NCBI RefSeq assembly: GCF_963678635.1
Contig: NC_087066.1
Span: forward strand, 62,812,282 to 62,876,281
Length of the DNA: 64,000 bases
From: Symsagittifera roscoffensis
Taxonomy: Eukaryota; Xenacoelomorpha; Acoela; Convolutidae
Direction of reading: 5' to 3'
The position numbers and the translations under genes were made by a program. The notes beneath the pieces were generated by a model. That model saw only the letters and a program-made list of their open reading frames with translations. It did not search any database and was not told where the DNA came from. Positions 23,001 through 38,000 of the stretch are shown piece after piece. Within the stretch, counting starts at the first letter, position 1; every line of letters starts with the position of its first letter.

Positions 23001-26000
23001 TACTTTCCTCTTCTAATCATAGAATTACATGAATTAAAATGTACAAGTATCTTTTTTTTGAGTGTATCACTTATAACCCCGGGTTGGGATATTTAATAAT
23101 CTCTAGGCGGCTTACATATGTTTAGATGTTCAGATAAAGCGTCGTAAAATAATGCTTATGGATTCGCTTTCATTTAAAAAGCATATGACTAAAGACACAC
23201 AGATTATCCCGCTCATCTCGCGGGAATAAATGTGCTGCGCCCTCTAACACCCCAGAATAATTGGGAAATCCAATAAATCGGCCCAATTCTGACTTTTTGC
23301 CCTAATCGTTCCCCCTTTTACGACCCGACTACGATGCCATTAGCGTCAGTGTCTGTTTTGAACACAGCGAGACACTGCATAATTATGTTACTTCCAGAGC
23401 AAATTCTAATATAAATTCTTAATTTTCCCCATAAAAACCAACTTTCTGTTACTTTTCCCCATAAATCATATCCCAATGAATCAGAAGAAAATAGCATAAA
23501 CAACTGTTCATATGATAAAAACTTGAACATTGCATCACAAATATCTGAAAAAAGCATATAATTTTGTGAAAAAGTAAATACAAATGAATTAAATTGCAAC
23601 AAAGCATGAAAACTTTACAGACAAGTGAATTCAGACTCTCCGCTCAATAAATTGATTAATATGTTAATAAGGGCCATGTTATCTTAAGCGAGTTCGAACC
23701 TAATATTCAAGCCTAATAATAGGAGACCTTATCCAGAATAGATTTATGAGTTTTCGGGCGAAATTGATAGATAAGTAGGATCCAGTTACGGCCTGTGTTA
23801 TTGAAAAACAGCGGGTATGTTTCTCATAGGGAAGTTGAAGGCAGGAGTTATTGAAGAAATTCACAAAATGACAAGTTAGTTCTAGTTTATTAATAACATT
23901 ACAGCGGGAAGCGCCGACTAAACGGTTTTGAAAAGCCTTCTTTAATTAATTTAATTCCGACTCTTTGATAGGGGATTTTGAAGACAGTTTCCGTCTTCTG
24001 AGGTTCATGCTTAGCCTATTGGGTTCGAATTTGTGAGAATCAAAAGTTACCATGTAGGTCAAACATTTTTAGAGGCAATAATGAGAAATCTTAGTTGTAC
24101 TCAATAAAAAGTATAAAAAAATATGAAAAGCATGAAAAAACAATGTTCAGTTACTTTTCTCTCAAAAAGTTTTGCTTAAAATTTTCAGGATCTCGATAAA
24201 ATTTTGCTTTCATTTGGCAATTCAGCTTTTGTTTTTCTACTCAGTCTCATAACAAGATTGCATCGAATCTCGGTCAATAAGAAAAACATTCAGGGAACGT
24301 TTTACAACTTGGGAGCTGAAAAGGTCTTTGTTCGGTTGATTTTTTTAAAAAAGTCCACCTGCTCTGAATTGCTTGTAAAGCAACCAAATGGCAACACAAA
24401 CATGCTCCGCTGTGGACAAAACAAACAATCCAGAATTTGAAAAGGAAAAGAAAAATATCAGAAAAGGCGAGGGGGAGGGAAGGCGGAAACCGGTGGTGCT
24501 GCTATAAAAAATGAACGGCATAAATAGCTGCTTAGACTTTGAGGCGCCATCGGTTTGATGTAAGAGGGAAGGATTTACTTAAATCGAAACACATATCCTC
24601 TTAATTCCAAATCTATTACGCGAGATAAGCGAAAAAATAGCAGGTCTTGGTGCTGGATCAAAAGTCGATCTAGAAAGACTTTTCCAGTCTGAAAATCGCT
24701 CAGATTCCAGAAAAAAGAGCAAAATTTCTTTAATATCAGCTCTATGGGGTTAACGTCTGTTTAAACGCCAGGCGCCGGCATTTCCATAGCTCTGACAACC
24801 AAAATTGATGTGATGAAATATAATTGAAATTATATTACTTTTTCGAAATGACTTGGTTTTGTATTCATTTTGGGTTTTTCATTAAGAAAATATATAAATC
24901 AATATACAAAAAAAGAGATAGAAATTCACGGTTTTTGATTTTCGCTTTATGATTCAGGTGCGATTGTTTCTCACACGGTACATGGGCATGCAAATGGAAT
25001 TGCAGCTGCAACGTCCAAATAACATCATTAAATATTCATTGATATCATGTTTCTATGACTTAATGAAGATATAAAAGATACTTTGAGTGAGGATTAACAA
25101 AGCTGGAGCATCTTAGAAGTACCGTTTCAAAGAGTTTTCAACAAGGAATAATAAAGCACAAAAAATCTCTTCGAGACAAAAGTACAAAAAAAACAATTGT
25201 TTTCAAAACTGAAAAACTAGGTTCCTCTTTTTTTGTATTTTAAAACTAAGTTTTAAAAATCCAATCCAGGCTTGAAAATATGAAACAATTGACATAATAG
25301 ACGGAATACAAAACATACAGCGTTTACTTTAAAAATGGAGCAACATAACTTGTTTGGGTCAAAAGTTTCTGTTGATGAAACTGCTATTTATTAATTCAAA
25401 CAAAACAAACGCTAAAATTTGACTAGAATTTTTTGGGAATAAAAACTGACTACGCTGGAGCTTTACTTGAATGACGTTTTTGTGGAACCTATTACGAAGG
25501 TCGAACATAAGAGATTTCAATCAGAAAAAAGGCGGTAAAAAACTCAAAAACTTTAGCGATTACGGACTTACAACGGAAACCTCCCAAAAACCCAAGATCT
25601 ATATCAATTTCAACAACAATAAAAAACATAAAAACGTATCAGTTTGAATAAGACATATTTGTGGTTCACAGACATTTAATCGCTTTACATGGGGCTTACT
25701 TTTGTATCAAAATTGCAATCAAAGCGGATCTTGTTGTCTATATGGTATCTAGTTCAAAATTTTCTACTCCTACAATGGACTAATTCAAAAGCGTAACATA
25801 TTTGACCTCGAAACAAAATTTCCCCCTTTGCGATAAGAGGCTACCAAGATCCCACACGGTCACAATTAGAGGGGCCCCAGTGTCATCCGCCTCTTCAAGG
25901 TCAGACCGGCCGCGGCAAAATGGATATTCTCAATCTCCCCTCTCCCACGGAAGCAAGGCTCAAAATAGTGAGGAGAGAATAGACCCGGTGGCAGTTTAAA

Positions 26001-29000
26001 AACGCTCCTTCGATACAGTAAACGGAGATCTTGTTTTTTGCATCCTAAGAGCCTTTTAAAAAGTATAACTATATTTTTAACTATAGAAATTTACCTTGGC
26101 ATACAATAGTGCAGTCGGCAGTTTCGTCCGATTTGCCCTCGCAGTCTGCACCGTTGACAGGTGGGGGTTTGTTGCAGCTCCTGCTCCTGCTTAGAGTTCC
26201 CTTCCCACACTCACTGCTGCACTCGCTCCACCGAGACCAGTCCGACCAGCCGCCGTCCTCTGGAACAAAAAAAAAACGATTTTCTTCTTAAATTAGGAAC
26301 TTCTTAAAATAATATATTCAAACTGTTACAATTATTCTATTACATTTCAATAAATGGCTCATCTAAGTTAACTCGATGTGCAAATTGCCCTTTAATTATC
26401 CTAATAGTGACCTATGAGAATGGGTTTTTTCAAGTAAGTGGGTTTGAGAATCGATATAAAGGGCTTCAGATAACTTCTGATTGGGCTAAATCTGAAATCA
26501 AAATGGGTTTTCCTATCAGGGTGTCCTATCAAAAAGCATAACAGCCTATGAAACTTTTTGGCATGTAGTTATACGCTTCTTCTCGGAAGTAAAATTCTAG
26601 GAGCAGTCAGACCTCGAAATCCACCAAAGACATTTTTCTTTAGAATTTAAAAAAGAACCGAATCATTTTTGGGCATCCAGAAAATAAATGTTAAGAAAAA
26701 CAATATCAACCATTAATTTTTCCAGAAACAACAAAATAAATTCAAAATTTTAAGAACTGTGATCAAATTTCGTATGCTTTTTAAAAATTTACATTGAAAA
26801 GTGCAAATTTTTGAATCGCTTCTGATCTCTGTTTTTCCTTCACAAGGCCGCGAAAACAGGTGACAGTAAATTAATTTAATCCAAATTAATTCTAAAACCT
26901 ATTTGAGCATGGTCTCATTTGTAGCACTAAACTAACATAACTCTTCATACAGACGGGCAAAACAAGTGTTAAAACATGGTCGCACATATTTGGTCAGAAT
27001 AACAAACCACTTTTTACATTATGCCGGATTTACTCTAGCAGCGGGCATGTGTCCAAGTTATAACTGGTTTATAACACTTTTATGATACTTCCGCTGAGTA
27101 CTGGTACATAGAAATACCTGTGCAATTAGTTTGGTATAGCATTAGTGCCATACACTGTGTATCAGACTTGTTATTAGAGCTAGCCTGTCAAATAGTGATA
27201 TCTTACTGAAGGTTCAAAAGCGGCAACTACTCCAAGTTCAAAATGTTTCTTTTGCCGAAACAATCAAAAATCTATTTTAAGTTTTAGATACATTGATACA
27301 AATAATCATTTCATAGGTTCAATTCATTCATTTATTTAGTTGGAAGTCTTCAGTCGTAGAAAATATAATGAAATATTCGATTTAGTTAAAATTTTTCAAT
27401 TTTCGATTAACTGACATTTTCGGTGACGTGTCATGTCTGACTAAAATGAAATTCAACGCAAACACGTAGGACACAATCCTCTCAATTCTCTTCAAACTCG
27501 TTCTATAAAAAAGGTCCCAAATAAAATGAAATTCAACGCAAACACGTAGGACACAATCCTCTCAATTCTCTTCAAACTCGTTCTATAAAAAAGTCCCAAA
27601 TAAAATGAAACTCAACACAAACACGTAGGACACAATCCTCTCAAATTTCTTCAAACTCGTTCTATAAAAAAATTCCCAAATGATACTTTTCAAAAGAGGA
27701 AAAATTAATGAACATTTACAAAAGACATTCAAACTCTGGGTTTAAATTTGAAAAAAAAATCAAAAATTGTCAGGGAAAATTGGTCAGATTTTCTCCCAAA
27801 ATGCCATAGTTTACAACGCCAAAACGTCGTAAATGTAAATCGGAGGATTATCTTAAAATAACTAAAAGACAGTTAACTTCTGCTTTTAATAAATAGACTA
27901 TGATTTGAGAAGCTATTTATCAAACTATAACGGTATAATCTAGTTGAAGCTAGATTAAAGCCACGTGTACTAATCTAGCTAGGCTGATTCTTCCAGGAAA
28001 ACTAAAACCATCTGTTTTTGAAGATTACTTTGAGTGAAAATTAAAAAGAAGTCTCCTTTCTTAGTTCTCGGCGACAATCGTTATTTTGATAGCTTTGAAA
28101 TTGAAAGTAGTCACGCTTGGGTTACAAAACTACATAATTTTTAGATTTATGGCTAAAATGCCCAATTTGAAGCCACAGAAAATTTAATATTATGAAGAAA
28201 ATTATCATGATAAGGTGAATCTTTAGCATTTAAATTTATTTTTGTAAGCAACTCAATAATTGTCTCATGATTTAGTCAAAATATGGGCAATTATTTTTAA
28301 GATTAACATGTTTCATCTTCAGGTAACGAGTTTCAATTTTCGAGCTAAATGAAGTCATGAAAAACACAACAAAAAATTGAAAACCGCAGCATTTAGTTTT
28401 AACAGTAGGACGAAAAAAATTCACCCCAGAAAGAATGGTTTCTCACGTGCAACATAAAAAAATCATACAAAACATTTTCATCTTTTTTAACAATAAGCAA
28501 ACAATTTTAGAGAGGTCGTTTAAAATGATGAGCATCTTAAGACTAAGTCAAGGACCTTGCTAAAATCTAATTTCAAGAGCTATTTATTGTTTGCACAAAT
28601 TGAAATGAATAAAAATAGGGTCGTTCACTTGCTTATGCTGTTAGTTGCTAATTTATTCATTTATTTTATTGAAAAATATTAATAGTGAGTGAGTGACATC
28701 CTATGTTGCTTATAGACAGGGAAATTCAAGGTGTTCTTATACTATAAAAAAAGTACAGAGACTCCAAAAAATTCATGAAAGCTGTCTGCTAGGTAATAAA
28801 ATTATATCCTGTTTTTATCAATCCCAGAGCAATAAAAGATGCTTTCTGCTGATGACTGTGATGTTCGAAAAATTGTAAAAGCGTGTGTTTTGATTTCCTT
28901 GTCAATTATTTAGAAACTACAAAAACAGATCAAAAATAGCAATTTGTAGTCGGAAAATAGCTATTATAGTTGTAAGAAAATACTATGCTAAAAAACCTTT

Positions 29001-32000
29001 ATACAGACATGAACAATAAAACTAGCTACGAATACCCTCTAATTTAAATACAAAGTGGGCTTTTTGTGCAATTCACTGGGCCCAAAAAATAACTTTGCCT
29101 ACTCACCATAAACATCCAATTTGGCCGGGTATGACTCTCTTTGCGTGAACACATTTTTGGCCACGCAAATGTATTCTCCCGTGTCTGCGAACGTAGCTTC
29201 GGTTATCATTAAAGTCGGGTATTGCTCCCCCACTACGAAACGAGACCCGATGACCTTGGCCCCATCTTTGAGCCAGTACACTTCGGGTTTCGGCTCCCCT
29301 TCGGGCGGTCGGCACTGCAGTTCAACTGGACTACCCACTGCAACTCGTTTCGATATCGGGTCAGATAAAAAATCCTTCTTGAGGCCTAAAAAAAGAAAAT
29401 AAAATAATATTTCATCGCAAAATTACTGATTTCATTTTTCACATTTTCTGCATTTCAAACCGATCACGCTTTTCTACGAAAAGATTTCTAGTTCAAGAAA
29501 AAATTAACCGGATTCGAACTTGGACCCCTATTGTTCAAATTACACAACAGTTTTTCTCATTTTTGGTAAAAACATGATTTTTAGTTAAATTTTATCACAG
29601 CGACTAAAATATGGACCAATTCATACTGATGGTAAGAATCTCAGCTGTTAAGACAAGTTATTACACATGACTTAATTAATTGAAGAGCACTTAATTGGCT
29701 TATAACAAAGGAGCTTCTCCCTCGAGCATTATGTTTGCTCTGTGTATTGATCAGTAAAACAAGTTTTTTTAGCTCATTAAATCAAACTTAATAGTTTAAT
29801 TGAGACTGAAGCGTTTGTGAACAAGCTTGTTTCTTGTTTTTAATGTTTAATTGAAGTTTGCATTCAACATCTGCGACGCTAAACAAACTATACTGCTTCA
29901 GTAATAGCTTAATTTGAATAGTTAAACATAAAAAATGAGATGCGACGTCTTTTCATCTGTAACATCACGATTTGTGACATAAACTTTCAGCTCTAAAATT
30001 GCCAAAAATCGGCCGCAGGCGCTGCTCTGAAGAATTATCAATTTGGCACACACGCACATAGCTTAGAAGCCACCAAGTAAATGAGACTCAACTCTTTAAT
30101 ATCTTTTGTTGAATTTGGCTCCCCTGTCGATTTTCATTTTAGTCGTGTGGTGTCATCATTTTAAAAATTATATTCAGATTCTCAAGTACCATTGTAGCAG
30201 CAAGAACGCATGTAACTACAAGCAAAGCAAAACAATTAGCGCACACATGTCAAATCAGCGCTTATATTGGAAAATTAAACCATGAATAAATCAGCCAGAA
30301 AACTATTCAAAAAAATACGAAAATGCATGAATTAATTTTTATCGATTGAACTCAAAACTTTCGTATAGGGATTCAAAAATGGACAGATCTGCTCATAAAA
30401 CTTAAATTCTTTGATGCGATTTGAATTAGATTTCCTGATATGAACAGTCATAAAAATCAATAGAAATGATAAAATGCGAAAAATGTCTCATTAATCAGGA
30501 AAAAAGCGGAAAGCTTTTGCTACTGACAAAAAATTACTGTATACAATTTTACAGAAACTGAATAACTGTTCTGACCATTAAAAATAGGGACGAAATAATC
30601 ATCGGAATGAACCGAGTGATACATCATCTTAAAGCCCTTTCTTTCATTTATTATTTCTTTTTTATTGTTTTCCATGCAAAATCAGGGACAACAAAAATTC
30701 ATCGGAATGGGACTAATTATATATCATAACAAGACTGCTCGTATCAGGGCGAAGCCCTGAATGTTCCGACTGCCCATTAAGGTTTATGGAGCAGTAATAT
30801 CATAAAAAAAATTAAAAGTAATAAAACAAAATGAAATTTTTTTTTTCAAAAATTTGAATTTTTTTAATGAAAATCATCCCCCCACACGCCATATAAAGTA
30901 CAAAAGGATAGATTTCGCTACTTGTAATAAATCAATTATGGCAAATAAGCTTCGTTAAACCAAATTTGGAACGATTTCTAAGACGGATTAACTTTCCGCT
31001 TACGCGTTAATAGCGCGAATTATATCGCGCATTAATTGTCCCAAATTGGCCAAAATGGCAATATTTAAACCCCCATAACTTTACGAAAAATGTTCACAGG
31101 TGAAATATCTTTTCAAATTTGAGCTCAGAAAAACAATACCTTTCGAATGATTTTTAAAAATTCCGTCAAAAATGGCTAGTTAAAAAGTCGAAATTTGTCT
31201 GAAGAAAAAAAACCCACCCCGAGCACAAATATTCCGTTACTTTCGTATCAAAAGTCGGAACAATAAAGCCCTTTTAGTCGCGATTTGAACGATTTTTAAA
31301 AATTATCTCAAGAAGTCTTAGTATCAAGAAAAACAAGTTTATTTTTTTTATTTTTGATCTAAATACGAGCGAATAAATACGCGCGAGCAGGCTTTTGATC
31401 TAAATACGCGCGAGCAGGCTTTTAAGCATTAAGCAAAATTTTTACGCTATTTTGACGTGAAGATTTAGTTTTACTAAAGAAAAAATAGTATTTAGAGTTT
31501 TTTAGCGCCATTTTTTACTCAAAAACTTTTCTGCAAAAAAAATCAAAAAAATTTATATTTTCTCATTTTCTTAAGTTTTTCTAGTAAATTTTCGGATAAA
31601 TTGAGGAATCCCCCCCATTCTCGCGTAGGGGGGAGATAGCTCAATAGGTACTTGAGACATGTTTATAACAACTTCAAAACTGTTTGATTGATATGAAATC
31701 ATAAACCAGTTTCTTCAACGATAGTGTAACGCCAAAATTTACAATATCAATGCTCAAAAATTAAATTCAGATTGAAAAATGAATCAATCAAACTAAGGCG
31801 TTTTGGGTCGCTTATAGTGCCTTTTTTCTGTCCTAAATGGGAAAAAAAAGCAATTTTAATGTGCTGCGCAGAACAGTTTTTGATATTCAGATATAAGGCT
31901 AGAGCACCAACCCTGGTAAGTCGCTTTGCTCGATGAGGCCATGGTCGCACAAGCAAAAATTTGCAAAAAAAAATTTGAAAAAACTTTCTCTTTTTCAAAT

Positions 32001-35000
32001 TTTTTCTCGAAACTCATTTAAAATAAATTTCACTCGGTCAATTGATTGCATGCTACGAACATATTAATCATGTACTTGCGTTTGTTGCTGACGTCTCTTT
32101 GGAGCGTTCTACCGTTTTTGCTGGGTGCTAGGGGGGGGGGGGAGATAGCTCAGTTGGTCATTACGGGGAGGGATTGGGGAGAGATTGCTCAATTGATCCC
32201 AATTTTCAAATCAAAAAATGTGGTGTCTCTTTTATTATAATTTTGAAATATGCCTAAAATAAGTTCTGTTTTTTTTTGTTCAAATCTTTTCATCACACTA
32301 CGCAGAAAAAGCGACACTTTTCTTTTTTTGTAATTTTTAGACTACGATCGGAATATTCTGTGCAGCTTGCACAGTAACCAGCTATCATAGTTTCTTTTTA
32401 AGTTCTTGTAATTAGGAAACTACTTTGAGTTGTCAGAGAAGTGCTGATATGTGCAACTTTTCATTTGAAATCAGAGCGAAGGATTACAGTACACTAATTT
32501 TTACAGTATTCATGCATGGGTTTTTCTGATAATTGTTTTTTCGTCTGGGTCATTATGATAGAAAAAGATGCACTTCATAACTTATGTGCTCATATTGAAA
32601 AGACGGATATTCGAAAAGTCTGAAAAGACGCTTCATTGTACACTTACATTACGTTTCACTGACGTATTACTTAACCGTGAAAAATCATAATTTTTCTCTC
32701 GATGTTTTTAGACAACAAAGTTTGAACATAAATGTTTAAACGCGGTTCAAAACTGTCATTGAAGATATTTTCGATGCAAAACACGAAAAAGTCAAGAACT
32801 GAACTTATGAATGTTAAGCTGCGAGGTACCACTACTGTCTTTAAGAGATTCGAGTCACGACAACAACTTGTAGTGAACGATCAAGTGACTGTTTACTTGG
32901 CAAGTTACACGTTCTCACCGCTTCTTTATTTAATAACTCGGTCGCTCTTATTACATGCTGCGGTCTTTAACAGTTCATCAGTAAACATACCACCAAAATA
33001 TTAGCATAGTCACTTTATTATCATAAAAAAGCAGATAGAATTGAATTGGTCATTTTTAGAGATGTAACTAACTGGATGACCATTAAATTACTGCTACAAA
33101 AATACACATCGCATACAAAAGTTCGACGCTGACCAACAAGCTTTACTCATTGTCAGGATTAACATATGTACTTTTCAGTTAATTACATATTTTTAGTCTT
33201 GTATTTTTGTACCGTTGGTAAGTAGTTATGTCACCTATATAAGGTGGGGCTTAAGAAAGCGAATCTAAACACAAAAACATCAGAAAATTAATTATTTTTT
33301 ACAAAAGTTGTTCGTTCAGTCATGTTTTGTGTACTTATGAAGGGAGACGCTTGAATGCTTGACAATGTTACATGTTACTAGAAACCAATCAACAAGACGA
33401 CGAAGATTACAACTAAAAGTACACCACGGTTTACAAAAAAAAAATGTTTTTAAAATCAAGACAAAGGCGTGAACATAAGCAAGATGGCTAATGTAACACT
33501 AATCTAATATTATTCGTTAATTTTGTAATTAGCGGCATATGAACGGCATAATTCGCTTTGGCTAAAATAGTACTTTTCAACTTGATGAAAATAAAGAAAA
33601 AGGATCAATTTTAGTTGACATTCAAAAGAGGCTCCTGAAACCTGTCGCATCTCGAAACGTGCTAAAGGAAAATAAGTTGCGCAAATATAGTAGCAAAAAA
33701 TAATAACAAAATAAATAAAACGCCGATAGTTTCAAACTAATACAATGAAAATTATTTTCAAGTAAAATAAAATGAAACATTTTCAAAAACGAACGTTTCA
33801 ATAAAATGAAACATTGTATAATTTATATAGGAAATCAACTTATTTTTTTGAGTTTTCCAAAATTTAGAAAACTACAATTTTGAACGAAAGAAAAACATCG
33901 GTTTGTTTTTTCACCGGCATCAAACTTGGGTTTTTTTTTCTTCAAATTTTTGATTTACATCTTACAACTTTTCAAATACAATATTTATTGTTCGTCGTGT
34001 TATTCATTCCGAAGTGGATGATAATGCAAGAGTGTGGTTGTGGTGGTATACTCACTAGCTACGCGTATGGTGGCCGTGCGGGACTTCCTCTCCTCGGAGA
34101 CTGAGACATAGACTGAGCAGTAGCACTGATTGATCAGCACATCTCCACTCGCCCCATCCACTACTTCGTCCCGCGAAAAAGCTACAAAATAATATCAGTT
34201 TCAGATGAAACAAATATTGTACTGAAATGGCTAAAAATGATGGAAAAAATGAAAAAAAAAAATGGCTAAAATAATATTAAAAAGTAGAAGCTGTGACTTG
34301 AAGTGATCTATGAAACTTAAATAAGATTAAAATCTGCCAAGTTTATATAAACAACTTTTGAAAATTTGAAAAGAAAACATTTATAATTTTTAGGTTATAG
34401 GTTGCTCTTCGCTCAATTAACTTTATTTTCAAGTTTAAATTTTAAAGTTCAAATTTTTTGTTAAAAAAATCATGAAAAACGCGACAAAAAATATCAAAAC
34501 CATGAAATATTGCCATTTTGTTTTAATAGAATCATGTCTTTAATAAACTGATGTACTTGAAAGCATTGACTGAAAATACTGAGGCCATCGCGGCGCCATT
34601 TAAACTTATCATTTCCGATAATCCATCTCCATTAAAACATGGAAACTATTCACGTGTAAATCTAATTGCGGCCTTAAAGATTCCCTTCGCATCAGGCTAG
34701 ACGTTAAAAGTCGGCTTAAATGACAGTTGATCTCTTTTGTCTGCGGTAATCTAATAATCCAAAGTCCATTTACCATTTACACCACCTATGCAAAGTGAAA
34801 CTGGAACAGAATTGTGAAAAGATCGAAGCACGTTCGATATCCACGCACTACAGAGAATGACTCACTTTTTTTTTAAAAAAAAAAGCATTCAGTAAGGATT
34901 CTTTTTCAGAGGAAAGAAAATTCTCGCTCAGAAGTATCAATTTTCAAAACGAGTTTTCAGCTCAACTGGAACTATTTAACTTGCCTAGTTGAAAACGTGT

Positions 35001-38000
35001 CAAAACAGAAGTATAACAGATAAAAGTGGAAAATCATTACAGACTGACATAAGTAATGAGGAAAATATGAAAAACAGAGAAGAAAATATAGATAAAACAC
35101 ATTTTTTTTGCATAAATTTCCACTCAAATATGCGCACAGGTTGCAATGACCTGAGTCAAACTGTCATTTTTGCCTGTCATAAGCTCAATCAATTTCTAAC
35201 TCAGACAATCATCCCCTCCCCGCCCCCTTACTTGTGCCAGCAAACTTACCATTTGTGCCAGCACACCTGAGCAGAAAAGACAATTACCGATGTCATTAAA
35301 AATCCGGAAAAAATATCCTCGAGCAACGAAAAATCCCCCATTCTCAATTATAGCTCGATTTAACTTTACCCGAAGGGGGTCCGCCCCCATTTTTCCCTGT
35401 CATTGTCAATTCCATCCGATCCGGATTAAGACATAATGGGACAATTAGATTGAAAAATTACACATAAATGTCATTAAAATTGATCAGTCATCCTTCGAAT
35501 TTTATCACCTTTCAATCACAACTCAACTTCCCAGAAGAAATCAAACAAATAAATCATTATACCTGCATTTTGCAAAAATATATGGAAAAAAAAGAAACAA
35601 TGTTTTGTTTCGTGGCAAAAATTGTACGGCAGAAAATATTCCTTTTTCAAACAAGCGTTTACTTTTCTGTTGGATTTTTGAGTTTTTACGATTTTTTAGG
35701 AAAAATAGATTCAGATAACGCTGTCAGTCCCCATTCTGAATACCACGACAATTATTTTTTTGGATCTGTCTTGTTACATATATAGTAGAAAAAATATAGG
35801 TTCGGATTCCAATTTGATTTTTGTTTGATCCATTTTGATTTTTTACGAAAATAGATAAATGAGACTTCAGAATATAGCTTGTGCTGTTTTTCTTTTGCAA
35901 GCTTAGTCTAGAAACAGCTCCGATATCGCATTCAGGTTATTCAAACAGAGTAAGCGATTAATCTGCACAAATATTCCATTTTCAGGGCATCCCCGTATAA
36001 CCTGGTCAAGCAATGCAATTCTAGACCTCGTATAACCTGGTCAAGCAATCCATTTCTATTACTGGAACTAACTCGAAACCAACTTTTCATTTCATTCAAT
36101 CAAATATTGAAATGTACAATCGGAAAAAAAAACATGCAAAAAGTGGAAAATATGAGCTGTTTCTTCAGCTGTAAATGAAATTTGATTTTTTTCACAATGC
36201 TTTATGAATCGGATCCAATCGAAAACTAATTGAGGTTTCGAGTATATAATCTACTGATGCGAAAGTGAAAAATCACTTAAAAGCCAATTTTTGTTCATAT
36301 TAAATTGTAAAATTCTTAAACCTCAACCGAATTTTCCCTCTTCGGGGATCTTTTTAACAAAATTTGCTTTGAAGGCGAAACACAAAGAAGATTATTTGGG
36401 GGTAAAACAGCGGTTTTGAAGACAAAAAATGCTTTGGAAGGCATTTACGATGTTGAATGACCTGAGCTAGACAGAATGACGCCGGATTAAAATGGCAGAA
36501 CAAAACAAAAGCAGCCTTCTTAATGCTTCATCATAAACACGTTTCAGTCCTCAACAGAAAGAAAAATACAGAAAAAAGGGAGAAAAGTTAAAATGAAACC
36601 ATTCCGCCTTGCTTTTTACAACCATAATTACTGAAAACAGAGGATTTAGTGAACTAAACGCGGGCAGGCGGTTTAACCGTTTAAAATACGATTGCAAAAC
36701 ATTGAAATTATACTTTTTTATTGGAAATATTCCTTTTTTGCAGACCTAAACGAGCTGAAGGAATGAAAAAATTGAAGCTTAGAAAAAAGGGAGAAAAACT
36801 GCGTAAACAATTCCGTCTGTCAAAAATCGATTCGAAACGCCTTTGGCTCCTAACAGACCAAGATTACAAAACGGACAATCTCAAGCGAACAAAACTGATA
36901 TAAAAACAGCTATTTTTGAGGAAAATAGACGCAATAAAAAGCAGAAAACAGATAAACAAGGAGAAAGAGCTCTCGTTAATAAATAATCTTTCTGGATTTA
37001 ATATCACAGAAAGATGGTCCAGCAGACGCTTATGAGACATTGTAGACTTTTGGACTACAGGGGGAATTGTGTTAAATTTGGCCGGCTAAGTAGGGGGCGG
37101 AAAAAACTGTTTCAATTATAAAGAAATCAATCATTTTTACAAAATCAACTAAATTTTTCATGAATACCAACTACCTCCCCCGGCTAACTTTACCATCTTG
37201 GTGAGATAATGAATATTGTAAAGTCATGAATAAATTAATGGGCTATAATGATGAGAAACTGTATACCAATGTCAAGAGTTTTAGATCAGATGTAGCAAAG
37301 ATATCCGCGATAATCATTAACGGAGTTTGGATAAATCTCAATGAAAATATGGTCGGAGGACGTGCAGTCTCAATGGTTGTTATGTGGCTCCAAAAGGCTA
37401 TGAATGGCTTGATTCTACTCTCAAATTCTATTTGCGTAATAGCTAAACTGTAGCAAATCAGCAACAGCTGATTTAACTTAGTCATCATATATCATGGTTA
37501 AACGAAGTTTTTAAACTCTAATAGCTATTATTAGCTATTCATCTGGTCTCCATCTAGTTGACATTTCAATTAGCCATAGAGAAATGTGTCATTTTTGTGG
37601 TAAAATTCTATCTAGCCAACATAGCAACCCTTCTATGTTAACCAAGTCATAGTAACAGATTCGCCTATTAAGTTCTTATCGAATGGTCAGGGATGCACGA
37701 ATATTCAATCTAGAACCGAATTGTCCGCGTTTTCCTAAAACGGGATTGTTAAACAGTCCCCCCCCCCTTTGTTGAATTATGACTACTCACTGATGAAACT
37801 GTTGGTCTGTTTCGAGACGTCATCAGTGGTGGTGACTTGGTTCTTCTTGGACACCGGGACGCCGTCACAATAGAACACCACTTTGATCACGCCAACTGCA
37901 CTGCAGAACACTTCAGCTCCGACCTGTGCCCCCTTTTCCAACCCCCCTTTCGACCCCCCACTCTTCACAACCCACACATCCTCGGGTTCACGCACGAACA

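Larger units (their letters stand above)
29386..34055 (-). other. unc5 intron 2
   Basis: A 4.7-kb intron. It contains a complete Helentron-like repeat (30729-31262), a small tandem repeat of GATCTAAATACGCGCGAGCAGG units (31355-31425), two G-rich runs followed by a tRNA-like A-box (31620-31655 and 32131-32165), and a family B hairpin tail at 32347-32391. A TATA-like CCTATATAAGG lies at 33234-33244. No alternative exon was recognised. Confidence 0.6.

Noticed and set aside
29497-29570. tRNA-like B-box AGTTCGAATCC on the minus strand
   Set aside because: Only the T-arm-like motif is convincing; no A-box at the right spacing and no cloverleaf. Similar lone GTTCGAA motifs at about 23690 and 24020 were also set aside.
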